This document shows positions 1 through 9,790 of a stretch of 35,771 nt of DNA, piece by piece. Every line of letters starts with the position of its first letter. Positions within the stretch are counted from its first letter, which is position 1. A program made the position numbers and the translations under genes. The stretch is from Chara braunii (taxonomy: Eukaryota > Streptophyta > Charophyceae > Charales > Characeae): NCBI GenBank assembly GCA_003427395.1, contig BFEA01000275.1, forward strand, positions 537,514 through 573,284. The letters are read 5' to 3'. A model generated the notes under the pieces. It was not told the origin of the DNA and ran no database searches. It saw nothing but the letters and a program-made list of their open reading frames with translations.

Positions 1-237
1 GTGAAAGCTCACTGAATTTGGAGTACTTTTTTAGTTGGCCCAGACATGGCTGAGTGACAAAAATGGAAAATATGTTGGCGCGGCGATTATTTCGCAGTGT
101 AAATGATTTTTTGCAGTTCACGACCTCATCTATGGATTATCAAAATTTCAGATTTTTGTGCATGTTCGTCCGAGCACAGAAAATCACTGAAGTTGCCTCT
201 TGCAAAACGCCTATTGGGCCCTTTTCCAGTTCACATG

Positions 238-403
238 CCCGCACTTCTTTTTGGGGTCCGCTTCTACCCGGGGACCGGTCCAACGGCCCCCACTTCTTTT
301 TGGGGTCCACTTCCACCCGAGGACCGGTCCTTCCTTTTTCCAAAAGTCCCGGTTCTAGAAGAGCTAGCTGTAGGTAGTCCGCAATTTTGCCAAGGACCGG
401 TCC
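238..403. repeat. Short tandem direct repeat with GGACCGGTCC palindromes
   Basis: Two adjacent ~49-bp units share CACTTCTTTTTGGGGTCC, then a C/T-rich stretch, then the 10-bp palindrome GGACCGGTCC (272-281 and 321-330). A third palindrome lies at 394-403 without the rest of the unit. No function is evident. Reading frames across it are by-products of the repeat. Confidence 0.7.
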
Positions 404-1345
404 CCCAAATTTTTTTGCCCCCTAAAAACCCACTTTACGTCCTGGTCGCCCGCCGCCAAAAATGTGACACCTTGACACAGACGCGGAAGCACACTATACC
501 ACAGCCTAAGGGCTGCGAACATGGACAGTACTAGGACAGTCGGCTGATGGCTTTCGTGAGGGTTAGTCATGCACTTCATATGTTGTGGCGATGATGAGGA
601 AGTGGTGTTTGTTTGGTTTGGATGAGGGGAGGAAGGCCTGCGGACGGGCATATTTGTTCCGTCGTGTCAGCACATCATCAAAGGTGCGTGTTTGGGGACG
701 AGTTGCTCCGTTGGTGCCCTGTGGAGTGTGGTGCTCTGCTCTCGCGCCTATCACCCCACGCTTTTCCCTCACTTGTAGTGCGGCAGTGGACGCTGTGGTG
801 GAAGGCAACGGCAAAGGGCTTGCATTGCCAGCCACCCGCACGTCGCCATTGTCGAGTCGGAACTGGATCCACTCCCAGGAGGGTCGAAGGGTGGTGGATG
901 TTGACGGCCACACGTCGCATTATCGTTGGTGGCAGAACATGTCCGAGCGTACATCTGTTATTCCTATGGGAAATGTGGTTGTTGTTGAATAAAGGTCATC
1001 CAAGCTTTATCTTTGCATGGTCTTTGCAACACTGGCAGCAGTTGCGTTCATGACGTTAGTTGTGTTTTTGCTTTCCATTTTGGTCGTCGTCATCTGCGTG
1101 GTCGCTCTCCTCATCGTCACCTGTCTTGTCCGGAAGTGAGTGTCGACATTCATGGATCAGCAGCATTGGTTGGGTCAGCCTCAACGGCAGATGTTCTTTA
1201 TCAACAGACTCTTCTATGGAAGATCGACATGCCGAGTCTGTCGTTGATCGGCCTTTGCATGCAATGTCATTGCTTTCGCGAGAGTACAACTCTGTGACAT
1301 GGGGTTCATTGTTCACGAGCTCCCTTCCACCCCTCCCTTCATGAA
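404..1345. other. Intergenic stretch, nothing recognised
   Basis: Moderately GC-rich sequence with overlapping open frames on both strands (for example + 585-992 and + 613-1053). None shows a recognisable domain or a coherent amino-acid pattern. It may be decayed transposon sequence upstream of the Harbinger relic, but I see no direct evidence for that. Confidence 0.4.
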
Positions 1346-1726
1346 GGACACAACCCCGTTGGCGCTCAGGGCTACGTGCAAGGCAGGGTTGGCCAGCCGA
1401 ATATCCCGGTTTCCTCCTTCATGAGCATGGGGTATGGCGTTGCAGGGGGGCAGGGGAGCGTCCAACATGGCGGCATGCAGCAAGTCCAGGTGCCCCGTCC
1501 TTCACAGTTTCGATCAGCCATGCCATCACCATCTCCGTCAGCAAGTGTGCAGCCGTGTGTGATGAGCGTTCCTGACGCTGGACAACGACCATCGACACCT
1601 CGACCTTTTAGCAACATTGCATGTGCAGTTGCGGCGCCGATGGAAATGTCGTCCACGCCCGTTCCACCCGTAACCGTTTCCAACGTACCACCGTCGTCGC
1701 CGGCCTTTCATTGCCAGCAGCGTTGA
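1346..1726 (+). CDS. Low-complexity Q/P/S-rich open frame, possibly decayed transposon coding
   Basis: An open frame rich in Gln, Pro, Ser, Met and Val runs just upstream of, and overlaps in another frame, the Harbinger transposase relic. A clear ATG is at 1430; upstream residues remain open. It has no catalytic motif or fold signature that I recognise. Its position suggests it may be an N-terminal linker or another exon of the same transposon, displaced by a frameshift. It could equally be a chance frame in C-rich DNA. Treat it as a coding-like segment, not an established gene. Confidence 0.2.
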   Translation, partial: GHNPVGAQGYVQGRVGQPNIPVSSFMSMGYGVAGGQGSVQHGGMQQVQVPRPSQFRSAMPSPSPSASVQPCVMSVPDAGQRPSTPRPFSNIACAVAAPMEMSSTPVPPVTVSNVPPSSPAFHCQQR

Positions 1727-2553
1727 AGTTTGCTTTTGTGCTGGGTCGGTGGGCTATGGGCGTGTACTATAGACAGTACGGACGCTCGCTTGGGGTTGTG
1801 TTGGTGAGTGCACAACGAAGCAATGTCGACGTCTTCTACGCACACATCAAGGAGTATGGCCACGTCATCGGGTTCCCTCAAGGGAGACGCTTGCATGACA
1901 CCCTTGACGCTTTCGAACGGAAAGGGTTTCCAGGGTGTGTGGGTGCCATCGACTGCACCCACCTGCACATAGAGAAGCCGAAGGGTGCGAGAGGAGAGTC
2001 CTACTACGACAGGAATGGCGACCACTCCATAGTCTCACAGGTTTGTTGTGACCGCGAGGGCAGGATCTTAAACGTGTATGTGGGTTGTCCTGGGGCTGTC
2101 CACGACGCTCGTGTCTTGCGCTTGTCGCCCATGTACAATGACGTGCAAGAAGAGAGGGGGATCTTCCACAGCGGGGCGTATACGTTGTGCGACGGCGACG
2201 AGGTCGGGTACTACCTTTTGGGTGATGTAGGGTATCCTCTAGTGCCATGGATAATGACCCCGGTTGGAAGGAGCTCGAGGACGACAAGCGAGCGACAGTA
2301 TGACGAGTTTCATCCTGCGGCGCGATCTATCATTGAGTGATGCTTCGAAAGATTAAAAGGAGTATGGCGGAACTTCATCCGCCGGCAGATCTGCAACATG
2401 AAGACCATGTGCAAGGAATTCATGGCAGTTTGCATCCTGCACAACCTCATGATCGATGCAAATGTCGAGATCGATCCAATGGTGTTGACTATGGAATCGG
2501 ACAATGAGGACGATGACAACAATTTTGTGCATCGTCGACTGGGGCGAAGATGA
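1621..2553 (+). pseudogene. PIF/Harbinger (HARBI1-like) DDE transposase relic with internal stop
   Basis: DDE endonuclease of the PIF/Harbinger superfamily (DDE_Tnp_4 type), which in intact elements cuts and rejoins transposon ends in the nucleus. The relic has a helical N-terminal part (about residues 38-80), then GFPGCVGAIDCTH with the first catalytic Asp at residue 111. The motif LLGDVGYPLVPW supplies the second Asp at residue 202, and ARSIIE supplies the likely catalytic Glu at 239. TGA at 2338-2340 follows that Glu directly. The frame then stays open to 2553 and encodes the conserved tail CFERLKGVWRNF and AVCILHNLMIDA. A single CGA-to-TGA change would explain the stop. The HTH segment normally found N-terminal to this domain is absent or shifted out of frame, so the true start is unknown. 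Family assignment is firm; the gene is not functional as it stands. Confidence 0.9.
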
Positions 2554-2813
2554 CGTCACATCAATAGGTGAGACGAGGTGCACAACCGCGAGGAGGGTTG
2601 GGGATGGGAGGATGCTTCGCTGGCTCGCTGCACAAATGCAAACAAAGCAATCATGGATAGATTGATTACTCATGTACAGCATCACGCTAGACTTCATGGT
2701 GGTCCGCTGACCAACCCTTGGGGTGCTTGATGTCGACGAATCGCAAAACGTTGGAAATTTGTCCTGTTTTACACTTGACAATTGCGGAATTTGTTTAGGC
2801 GCTGAACTTGATG

Positions 2814-2926
<113 letters not shown>

Positions 2927-2947
2927 CTGCGTTTCTATGGTTGTGCG

Positions 2948-2998
2948 CACATGGTGTTGTCGAAAATCGTAAGCCTCGAAGACTGTTTCACACACACG

Positions 2999-3032
<34 letters not shown>

Positions 3033-3223
3033 CACACACATGGTGTTGTAAAAAATTTGAAGCCTCGAAAACGGTTTCACACACGCACGCACACGCACAC
3101 ACACATATACACACGCACACACACAATCACACACTCACACACACGCACAAACGCTCATACACACAAAACAGACATGCACTAAAGTAAGTGCACGTCTGTT
3201 TTGTGTATGTGTGTGTGTATGTA

Positions 3224-3305
<82 letters not shown>

Positions 3306-3310
3306 CGTGG
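2948..3310. repeat. CA-rich/TG-rich foldback locus with duplicated spacer
   Basis: A CA-rich left half (to about 3180) and a TG-rich right half (from about 3187) meet at a short unique centre. ACAAAACAGACATGCACT on the left is mirrored by AGTGCACGTCTGTTTTGT on the right. The left half also holds two copies (about 2948 and 3041) of a ~45-bp unit with GTGTTGT, AAGCCTCGAA and GGTTTCACAC-like blocks, each flanked by CA repeats. Confidence 0.85.
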
Positions 3311-3430
3311 GTGAGAGAAACAGCGTGACTCTGCAGATCTTCCTTGCTTGTGTTGTCGACAGTTACAAGTGTTCACATCCTTATCTTGCCATGCAATAAC
3401 TGCTACCTTTAATTTCATCATACAATAGTT

Positions 3431-3566
3431 AAAAAAAAAAAAAAAAAAAAAAAAGTCTGATCACATACATAGCGCAAACCAAAAGCTCAAACGGCCCCTC
3501 AAGGGTTTCGTCCGCCAGTCGGCACATCATACACATGATGCATACACATGATGCATGCACATGACA
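3431..3566. repeat. Poly(A) tract and 13-bp tandem motif
   Basis: A run of 24 A occupies 3431-3454. At 3523-3566 the motif ACACATGATGCAT is repeated about three times with decay. Neither has an evident function. Confidence 0.8.
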
Positions 3567-4225
3567 TCAGACGAACGTCCCGCAGAGCTCTTTTTAATTA
3601 CGAATAACATATGAGAAGACAGAAAGACGAAGAAAAAGCAAACATATATGGCCAAAAAAGAAAAAGGAGGAAAAGGAAGAAGAAAGAGTGCGCATCAGAA
3701 AAGTGAAAGACATGAAACCGGACCCCATGCCAGAAGATAAAAAACAAAATGCAACAACCAAGTTTCAATTCATTGTAAACACAGATTCCATGGCTGCATC
3801 TCGTGCAGATGGCCATGCGTAGGACATGGTCATAGCTGCTCAACGCAACGACTATTCGCACTTCCTACACTATTATAAACACATTGACAACATCTGCAGT
3901 CACGGAAAATCGAAGACAACAAGGATAGAAATCCATTGCGATTGGTGCGAAAACCAAAGTGGCACACACCACACCGGCCAACCTCTGCAATGAGGTCGAA
4001 CTACCGAAAGCAAGCACAGATTATGCGCAGGAGCAGCAAAGGCGTGTTCTAAAAAACAAGCACCCCTCTCACTCGAAAACCTCGAACAACCAAACGCACT
4101 CCATTGTTTCGACCCTACGAAAATGGCGACCAGGAGGCGTTTGATGAAGACGACACCATAGCAGATTGTCTTTGTGGGTATCGTGCATGTGCCTCCGCAG
4201 ATTCGTGGAACATACAACCCCCACT
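3567..4225. other. Non-coding stretch, nothing recognised
   Basis: A-rich sequence with short open frames on both strands and no recognisable product, repeat or RNA. One frame (- 3900-4217) lacks any domain pattern. Confidence 0.4.
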
Positions 4226-4621
4226 AGCGGTTAATGGAAGGCTGAAAATTCGGGGTTTTTCGTCGCGTCGCTACAAGCAATGTTGTCGAAACTTTTGCGA
4301 ACAAACTATGCAGGGTCATAATACAAACATAAAAAAAACAATCCGGCAAAAACAAAACGAAAAAATCAAAATCAAGAGTAGTATAAAACCCTTTTCGAAG
4401 TAGCTTTCAGAGTTCGCCAAAGTATTTTTTGAGTTTAGTGTTTTTGCTAAGTTTTTTGTTACTGTTCCAAATACAATGAAGCTGAATACAGATATATCCT
4501 AAAACACATACATAATAGGCAAAAAGAAAACTGAAAAAAAAGTAAAAATTCAGGGAAATATGGCAGTTTCGATAAAAAATTCGCCAAAATTCGCCGAATT
4601 TTTGGCCTTTCGTTAACCGCT
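4226..4621. mobile_element. 396-bp MITE-like element with ~30-bp terminal inverted repeats
   Basis: The left end AGCGGTTAATGGAAGGCTGA (4226 onward) is mirrored at the right end (4591-4621, reading inward from TTAACCGCT). Conserved blocks in order are AGCGGTTAA, AAGGC and AAAATTCGG. The interior is AT-rich, non-coding and repeats TTCGCC and AAAATTC motifs. No clear target-site duplication is visible because the right end abuts a CT microsatellite that may have overwritten it. It fits a small non-autonomous DNA transposon; the superfamily is undetermined. Confidence 0.65.

Positions 4622-4670
<49 letters not shown>
4622..4670. repeat. (CT)n-(CTAT)n microsatellite
   Basis: A short CT run passes into about nine CTAT units, immediately outside the right end of the inverted-repeat element. 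Confidence 0.95.
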
Positions 4671-4671
<1 letters not shown>

Positions 4672-4692
4672 CGACGACGGACCATGTTTTTT

Positions 4693-5109
4693 TCAGTACT
4701 TTCGCACCATGAGGTCGTCCTCCGGACCCCATATCTGCACGGCTCCCCTCCCCTCCAACGGTGGATCAAGGAACGTCTTGTACAAAGGAGTTTGTTCAAT
4801 GGCGTTGGTGTGCTCTTCGGCTATGGCGGATACAAGATAGCGGATCATGTCATCCACTACATCACGATGGCCCCCTTCCCACTTGTATGGAATGATCGGG
4901 TGCTTCTTCGTCGTGTACAACAATACCTCGCACAGATGACCACCCGCGTTGAAACCGAGACTGGCGACAATGTCCATTGTGGCGATGTCGCTAACGTGGA
5001 CCTCATAGAAGCGGACGTTCTCTACTTTGATGCCGTCAAAGAAGCGCAAGTCGCGACCATGCCTTCGACCCAGTAAGCATCGACGCTCATCGATTCGAAC
5101 CCTCCGACC
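4693..5109 (-). CDS. Unidentified coherent protein fragment
   Basis: The frame is open from after a TGA at 5110-5112 down to a stop at 4693 and reads as a coherent globular segment of about 138 residues. Recognisable stretches include FDGIKVENVRFYEVHV, TMDIVASLGFNAGGHLCEVL and GRGAVQIWGPEDD. There is no ATG near the open end, so it is a fragment or an internal exon. It lies on the same strand as, and about 500 bp downstream of, the Myb/SANT-like Harbinger gene. It could therefore be the displaced C-terminal part of that gene or of another transposon protein. I do not recognise the family and assign no function. The opposite-strand frame over the same bases is judged to be its shadow. Confidence 0.5.
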   Translation of the reverse strand, partial: GRRVRIDERRCLLGRRHGRDLRFFDGIKVENVRFYEVHVSDIATMDIVASLGFNAGGHLCEVLLYTTKKHPIIPYKWEGGHRDVVDDMIRYLVSAIAEEHTNAIEQTPLYKTFLDPPLEGRGAVQIWGPEDDLMVRKY

Positions 5110-5140
5110 TCACACCATCTCCCAGACGACGGTAACGTCC

Positions 5141-5145
<5 letters not shown>

Positions 5146-5195
<50 letters not shown>
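5146..5195. repeat. (CT)n microsatellite
   Basis: About 50 bp of pure CT repeat; Arg/Glu- or Leu/Ser-repeat frames across it are artefacts. Confidence 0.95.
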
Positions 5196-5197
<2 letters not shown>

Positions 5198-5690
5198 CTC
5201 GTGTACGCACGTCTGATCAAGCAGTGTGTGAGCAACACAGCGATGAGGCAGAACGGGTGATCCACGCACAGGTGGCAGGAGAACACGAGAAGTGCAGAAC
5301 CACGAACCGCGAACGATGATCCACTAACGACGGCGAAGTCACAAAACACTGATCGACAAGCTGATACGGATCGATTTAAATACTAGCATAGACCCTCGCG
5401 ACTGTCGTTCACCACCCACGTCCATGTTTTTTTTTTTTTTTAATTTTTTATTTATTTCTTCGTTTCTCCAATCCATTCACGTGTGCACGGAACGAAGTTC
5501 GATGCGCACGCAATGAACCGTCCACTCAAAACGAAAGGAAATACAGGAATGCATGGTTCCCTGAACAACGCCCATGATCCACACTCGCTCTGTCACGTCA
5601 AGGAGAAATGACATTTGATCCCTTGACTCAACCCCCCCCTCCCCCCCCCCCCCCCCCCCCAACATACACACACACACACGCACCAGGCGA
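5196..5690. other. Non-coding spacer with homopolymers
   Basis: No gene is seen. It contains a poly(T) run near 5427, a poly(C) run (about 5633-5660, broken once) and a short CA repeat (about 5666-5682). The last two create a Cys/Val- and Gly-rich pseudo-tail on the upstream minus-strand frame. Confidence 0.6.
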
Positions 5691-6665
5691 AAAACTGGAA
5701 CGTCCTTAGGGAAGGAAAATATGTTGCGGCTGTAACGAAAACATCGTAATCGGAATTGCCCCCCCATCGACTTCCCTGGGTCCGAGGTGCCAGACCCCCC
5801 ACAAGCTGCGCAAGCACCACATTTCCACCCACCATCATGTGAACCACAACCCCGATCTTTCCTGCTATCTCCCCTATCCGGCCACCCACAATCTCGGCTT
5901 CTTTTGTGCCTGCACTCGCGAGTGTGCACACTGCCTGCTCCAACCCCTGTTACTATGCCGTTGTCGATTCCCGCATTGCAATGGACAGAGATTGGGTTGA
6001 ATCATCAGTCTCGTCTCTCTCTCTCGACCTGCTCGACGCACTTCTCTTCACTCTTGTGCCGCTATCCGATCCCTCCGACGCATCCCGAGCTGTCTTCCCC
6101 CTTCCGGCGCCGTCCGATGAGCTACCTTCACCACCCCCGGTCCTTCCAGATGCCACGTCGTCATTCGGTGCCTACATGTTGTCAGCAGACAAGGTGTTAT
6201 CACATGTCATCGACGGTTTCGTCATCGCCCAGGCCATAGCATCCCAAAGCATCCTGTCGAAGGCAGGGTGGATTCCGGCTTCCCGTCGCTTCTCTGTCGT
6301 CATCTCCCAATAGCTCTCACCGCCTGATCTCCCGCATTTGTGATTTATCTCCTTCACTTTCTCCTTTAAAGATGCCCATTTTTTCCTACAGTCTTCACCA
6401 CTGCGTTTGTACTCCTCTTCCCACATCTTCTTCGATATCCACTCGATCCGGTCATGCCGCCTCATACACCTGTGGGGACCTAAAGCAGAGGCACATAGCG
6501 TGTCGTCTTCACCAAACAACCTTGCCAAAGCCACTTGCTCATCCGGGGACCATGGCTGAGACGCCTACCTTGATGGCTTGTTTGGAGCTTTCCCTACGTC
6601 GGCCTCGTTTGGAAGACCATCCGTTATCGTTAAGGGTTCCTCCTCCGACACTATTATAATTCGCA
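5593..6665 (-). pseudogene. Myb/SANT-like (trihelix-type) Harbinger accessory protein relic
   Basis: In PIF/Harbinger elements a second gene encodes a Myb/SANT-like DNA-binding protein that helps bring the transposase to the element ends. Here the domain starts at WSPDEQVALARLFGEDD (about 6552) and continues through WISKKMWEEEYKRS, DCRKKWASLKEKVKEI and the C-terminal block AFDRMLWDAMAWAMTKPSM, followed by CDNTL. It carries the spaced Trp residues of a three-helix Myb/SANT fold. A Ser/Gly/Arg-rich acidic-basic linker follows, then a hydrophobic helical region (IVGGRIGEIAGKIGVVVHMM). One frame is kept throughout but is interrupted by TAG at 6565-6567, TAG at 6172-6174 and TAG-TAA at 5953-5955/5950-5952. 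Frame continuity across these stops argues for slow decay rather than rearrangement. The last ~35 residues are microsatellite noise. Confidence 0.75.
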
Positions 6666-6670
6666 AAATC

Positions 6671-7102
6671 CTACCTTTGGATGTGTGGTCGTATGCGATC
6701 AAGGATTTCGAGGAACATGGGGCGGGGAAAACCACAAAACCACCTTAACACCTTGTCATATCGTTCCTCATCCATTTGCAGATCCGACCACACACCTCCA
6801 CTACGTTCCAACACTCATAATCGTTTCATTTCAGCCAGCTGACGGATCTTCTTCAATTTTGCGCATTGCATGATATGGTTGTGCTGCAAACCTGCAACGA
6901 TGAGGGCGAGATTGTCACCAACACCTCGTATGTGCATAGGCAATGCCGCTGCTGCCTGCAACACCGTCATGGCGGCGACATTGTTTTCTTGCAGAAATTG
7001 CACTACAAGAAACGTCATGATTACCATCCAATCTGCCCACCTACGGTCACGAACGCATGCTTGTGTGAGATCCATGTTCGTCCACAACCCCCGTCGCTGC
7101 AC
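6671..7102 (-). pseudogene. N-terminal fragment of a PIF/Harbinger transposase
   Basis: A frame read from 7102 encodes a helical, Met/Ala/Leu-rich segment, is broken by TGA at 6815-6817, and resumes in the same frame. It then gives DEERYDKVLRWF, FPRPMFLEILDRIRPHI and a stop at 6671-6673. The second block matches the usual start of HARBI1-like transposases, where a short helix precedes the HTH region (family pattern: F-R-M-x(n)-LLxxIRPHI). The DDE catalytic part that should follow is missing; instead the Myb/SANT-like relic follows on the same strand. CAAAGGTAGG at the end could be a decayed splice donor, so the catalytic exon may have been lost or moved. The DDE relic at 1.6-2.55 kb lies on the opposite strand and cannot be assumed to be its partner. 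Confidence 0.55.
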
Positions 7103-8160
7103 AAGGAGGCTTCAGAAAGTCACAAAGACGCGGACAAAGCAGATGGAGATGGATAGACAACAGGCTATGGGAAGAGATGCAGAGGCAACAAAGGAGATGG
7201 CACATAAGAATCGATGACAGAGTGTGACGGGTGCGCATCTGGACTTGCGGTTCCAGAACGGCGGAGGTCCCAAGACCGGAATGTGAAATTCCAATCGTCC
7301 AGTGTGGGCACTGGAAGACGCCCATGGACCCGGTACCGACCGACGCTGTTGTCGTTGTCGTCGCTCCGCGTCGCTCACATCTTGTCACCCAACAATGTCT
7401 GGGTACAAACCAGGTTTAGAGACACCCCATACTCATGGACCAGGAACGAAAAGTTTTCCTCAAATGGAAACCAATCTCTTCGATCCCGCTGTCGAGCGCA
7501 TCGGTCCGACACTACTCAAGGGTAGCGAGGGACCCTCATGGCCGCGTCACGCAGGAGTTGGATCTCATTCCTTGTCACGATACATACATGGAGCTTCCGC
7601 AAGCCGCTCCGACCGAGTGCTCCAGCCATACCTCTCGCGAGCCCCTACGACAAGATAGGGCCTACGCGAGGCAAGACTTACCTCCACCTTACGGGAGTTG
7701 TCATCTCCCTTCGGTGGGCGTATCCCCGCCGAGCTACCAGTCCACAGTACGAAAGCTAATCAGTTGCAATCGCAGAGGTGGACCAGCCGATGGCGTTTCT
7801 CGTTCGCTGTAGCATAGGGGGTACACGCGGTATTACGCCTCTATCGAACCCGCACGCGAACCGACATCTTGGGGGGCTGAGGTCCCAACTCGTCGCCGGT
7901 CGACTAGGACGCATCCCACATGCCACGCGCACACCACTATAAAGGACATAAAAATAAAAATACGCACGCGCACGCACATATACGGAACGACACAAAACAA
8001 AAAACGCGACAAGACTCCCAGTCCCTTAGTAGTCATCCCATAACTTTCCGACGTGGAAATCGGATAGGCGCCATGCACGAGACTTAGTATAAAACTGCGC
8101 GAGTGCAAGGCTAACTCATATCGACTCGCAATGCATGCCTACGTAAGCAGTCGCAATGAT
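7103..8160. other. Non-coding repeat-like stretch
   Basis: Several overlapping open frames on the + strand (7214-7812) are Pro/Ser/Arg-rich and lack domain patterns. The sequence resembles the non-coding flank of plant LTR retrotransposons in general style (block-wise GC-rich, with many short inverted repeats). I could not identify LTR ends, a primer-binding site or a polyprotein, so the assignment is tentative. Confidence 0.3.
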
Positions 8161-8163
8161 GGC

Positions 8164-8400
8164 GTACTATGTAGTACCCATACTCATGCGGTCCTCGTTA
8201 TTATCGAGGATCGCTTTCGACACTCAAGTGTCGGCTGACACGAGCCTTGAGGGTTAATCTCTCGACGCCGAACAACCGCAAGGTGCGGTTGAAAACCACA
8301 CCCTCTTCTGCACCCTGCGGAGAGTGGGTGGTACACAGGTTCATACATGTAGTGACAATCGTCTCTTATCACCCTGGAGACCAGCTCTATCATCCAGGGT
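8164..8400. repeat. Cluster of five short perfect stem-loops
   Basis: Stems in order: GTACTA/TAGTAC (8164-8177, 2-nt loop), TCCTCG/CGAGGA (8192-8210), CGACACT/AGTGTCG (8218-8233, 2-nt loop), AACCGCA/TGCGGTT (8274-8290, 3-nt loop) and ACCCTGGA/TCCAGGGT (8371-8400). All are perfect. The stretch has no credible coding frame. Role unknown; it could be a structured transcript or part of a retroelement flank. Confidence 0.6.
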
Positions 8401-9237
8401 CTGGAAAGAAGTCAAGGGGTTTGACTTTGATGGCTACCATGGACTACAACATCCAACCATAAAAATTAACAAGCAAAATCAATCAATAAATAAATAAGCA
8501 TCCCAACACTCGTATATCAAATCAAGACTCGAGATAACAAATAAAGGAGGGGGAAAAATAAACCCATCAGATATGCAGATCGTGCGACATATGGTTGTTA
8601 TTCCCACTGCCTCCAAAGTATGACCCATATACCAAGCTCCAAAATACTAACCTGCATACAACACAGGCACACAGAATAGCCACATTGAAATGCACCAATG
8701 TGATCAACTTTACTGTTCCCTGTAACTCATACCACGCCTCACACACTCAGACTCCAGTCGTAGTCAAAATCTCCATAAATCTCACAAGTTCTTTATAATG
8801 GTCATTAAAATAAGCTCGGTTAAAACCCTAAAAAAAACATAACAATACACAGGGCTAAGACAGTCAAGTTGAGTTACAAGTGTAAGCAAAGTTGTGTCAT
8901 AAGCCAACAAGTCGGCAATCAACCAACCGACCTATTATCAGTGATAACAGAAGATGGTCATCGTAAGATCAAGTTGAAACTAGTCCAAATTCTGGATCGA
9001 ATGCCCAAAGAAGACCTGTATCATACGACAGGTCAATGTCAAAGCTAAATCGTCAACGTATGGAGATCAAATCCCCATGACATATTATCACTCAAGACTC
9101 TTCTAATAGTCAGGCCTAGGTCTATTTCAAAGCCAGTGTCCAAAGAAAGGTAGACCTTTGGCAGAATCTCCTTTATACAGAGTGGACTACTAGAGTCGCC
9201 ACTTGTCAAAATATAATCTATCTCCTCTAAACTAAGA
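8401..9237. other. Non-coding AT-rich stretch with scattered short inverted repeats
   Basis: No gene is recognised. Small perfect inverted repeats occur, for example GACCTGT/ACAGGTC separated by 8 nt near 9016-9037 and TTATCA/TGATAA near 8936-8948. It continues the structured, non-coding character of its flanks. Confidence 0.4.
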
Positions 9238-9790
9238 AAATTTCGGCAACGCTTCCCGTAGGAAAAGTGTCTTTCCAGAATTTATATCAGCCTAAATATG
9301 AAAACAAAAATAATCTTTAACCTTTCAAAATCAAATTTTGTCTTACTCCCTGAATTAGCAAAAATTTAGGCAGCATTCCCTTTAGAAAAGGAGACTTCCC
9401 AGATTTTTACTAAGCCATGTATAAAAATCAGACAAGTTGAACTTTGAAAAGTTAAGTTTTGACTAACTCTTTGGATTTGCAGAAATTTCGGCAGCGCTTC
9501 CCGTAGAGAAAGTGGCTTACGAAAATTTATACAAAACCAAGTCCGGAATCTAAAAACGACTTTGACTTATCAAGGTGCGAAAATTTTAAACTCCCTGAAT
9601 AAACAAAAATTCGGGCAACACTCCCTTTAGAAAAAGAGACTCTCCATATTTTTACTAAGTCATATATGAAAGTCAGACAAACTGAGCTCTGAAAAGACAA
9701 AATCTGATTAATTTGGTTTTGTAAATTTCGGCACCGCTTCCCGTAAAGAAAGTGACTTACCAAGATTTATACAAGACCAAGTACAACAAA
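9238..9790. repeat. Tandem array of ~120-bp units alternating in two subtypes
   Basis: About 4.5 diverged copies start near 9238, 9359, 9480, 9604 and 9722. Each opens with AAATTTCGGCA, then a GC-richer box. Units 1, 3 and 5 carry CGCTTCCCGTAG and an AAAGTG box. Units 2 and 4 carry TCCCTTTAG with an AAGGAGACT-like box. The alternation implies a ~242-bp higher-order unit made by duplication of a dimer. A comparable pattern (paired CGGCAG-x-TCCC boxes about 120 bp apart) is known to me from 3' non-coding regions of plant Ty3/gypsy elements; kinship is an inference. Confidence 0.8.

Noticed and set aside
1865-2287. 140-codon minus-strand frame
   Set aside because: It is antisense to the conserved DDE domain and is a shadow of that coding sequence.
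4684-5076. Plus-strand 130-codon frame
   Set aside because: The opposite-strand frame reads as a more coherent protein and lies with the other minus-strand relics; both cannot be favoured.
9238-9790. Regularly spaced repeats as a CRISPR-like array
   Set aside because: Units are ~120 bp, diverged throughout and without short identical repeats separated by unique spacers. This is a eukaryotic tandem repeat.
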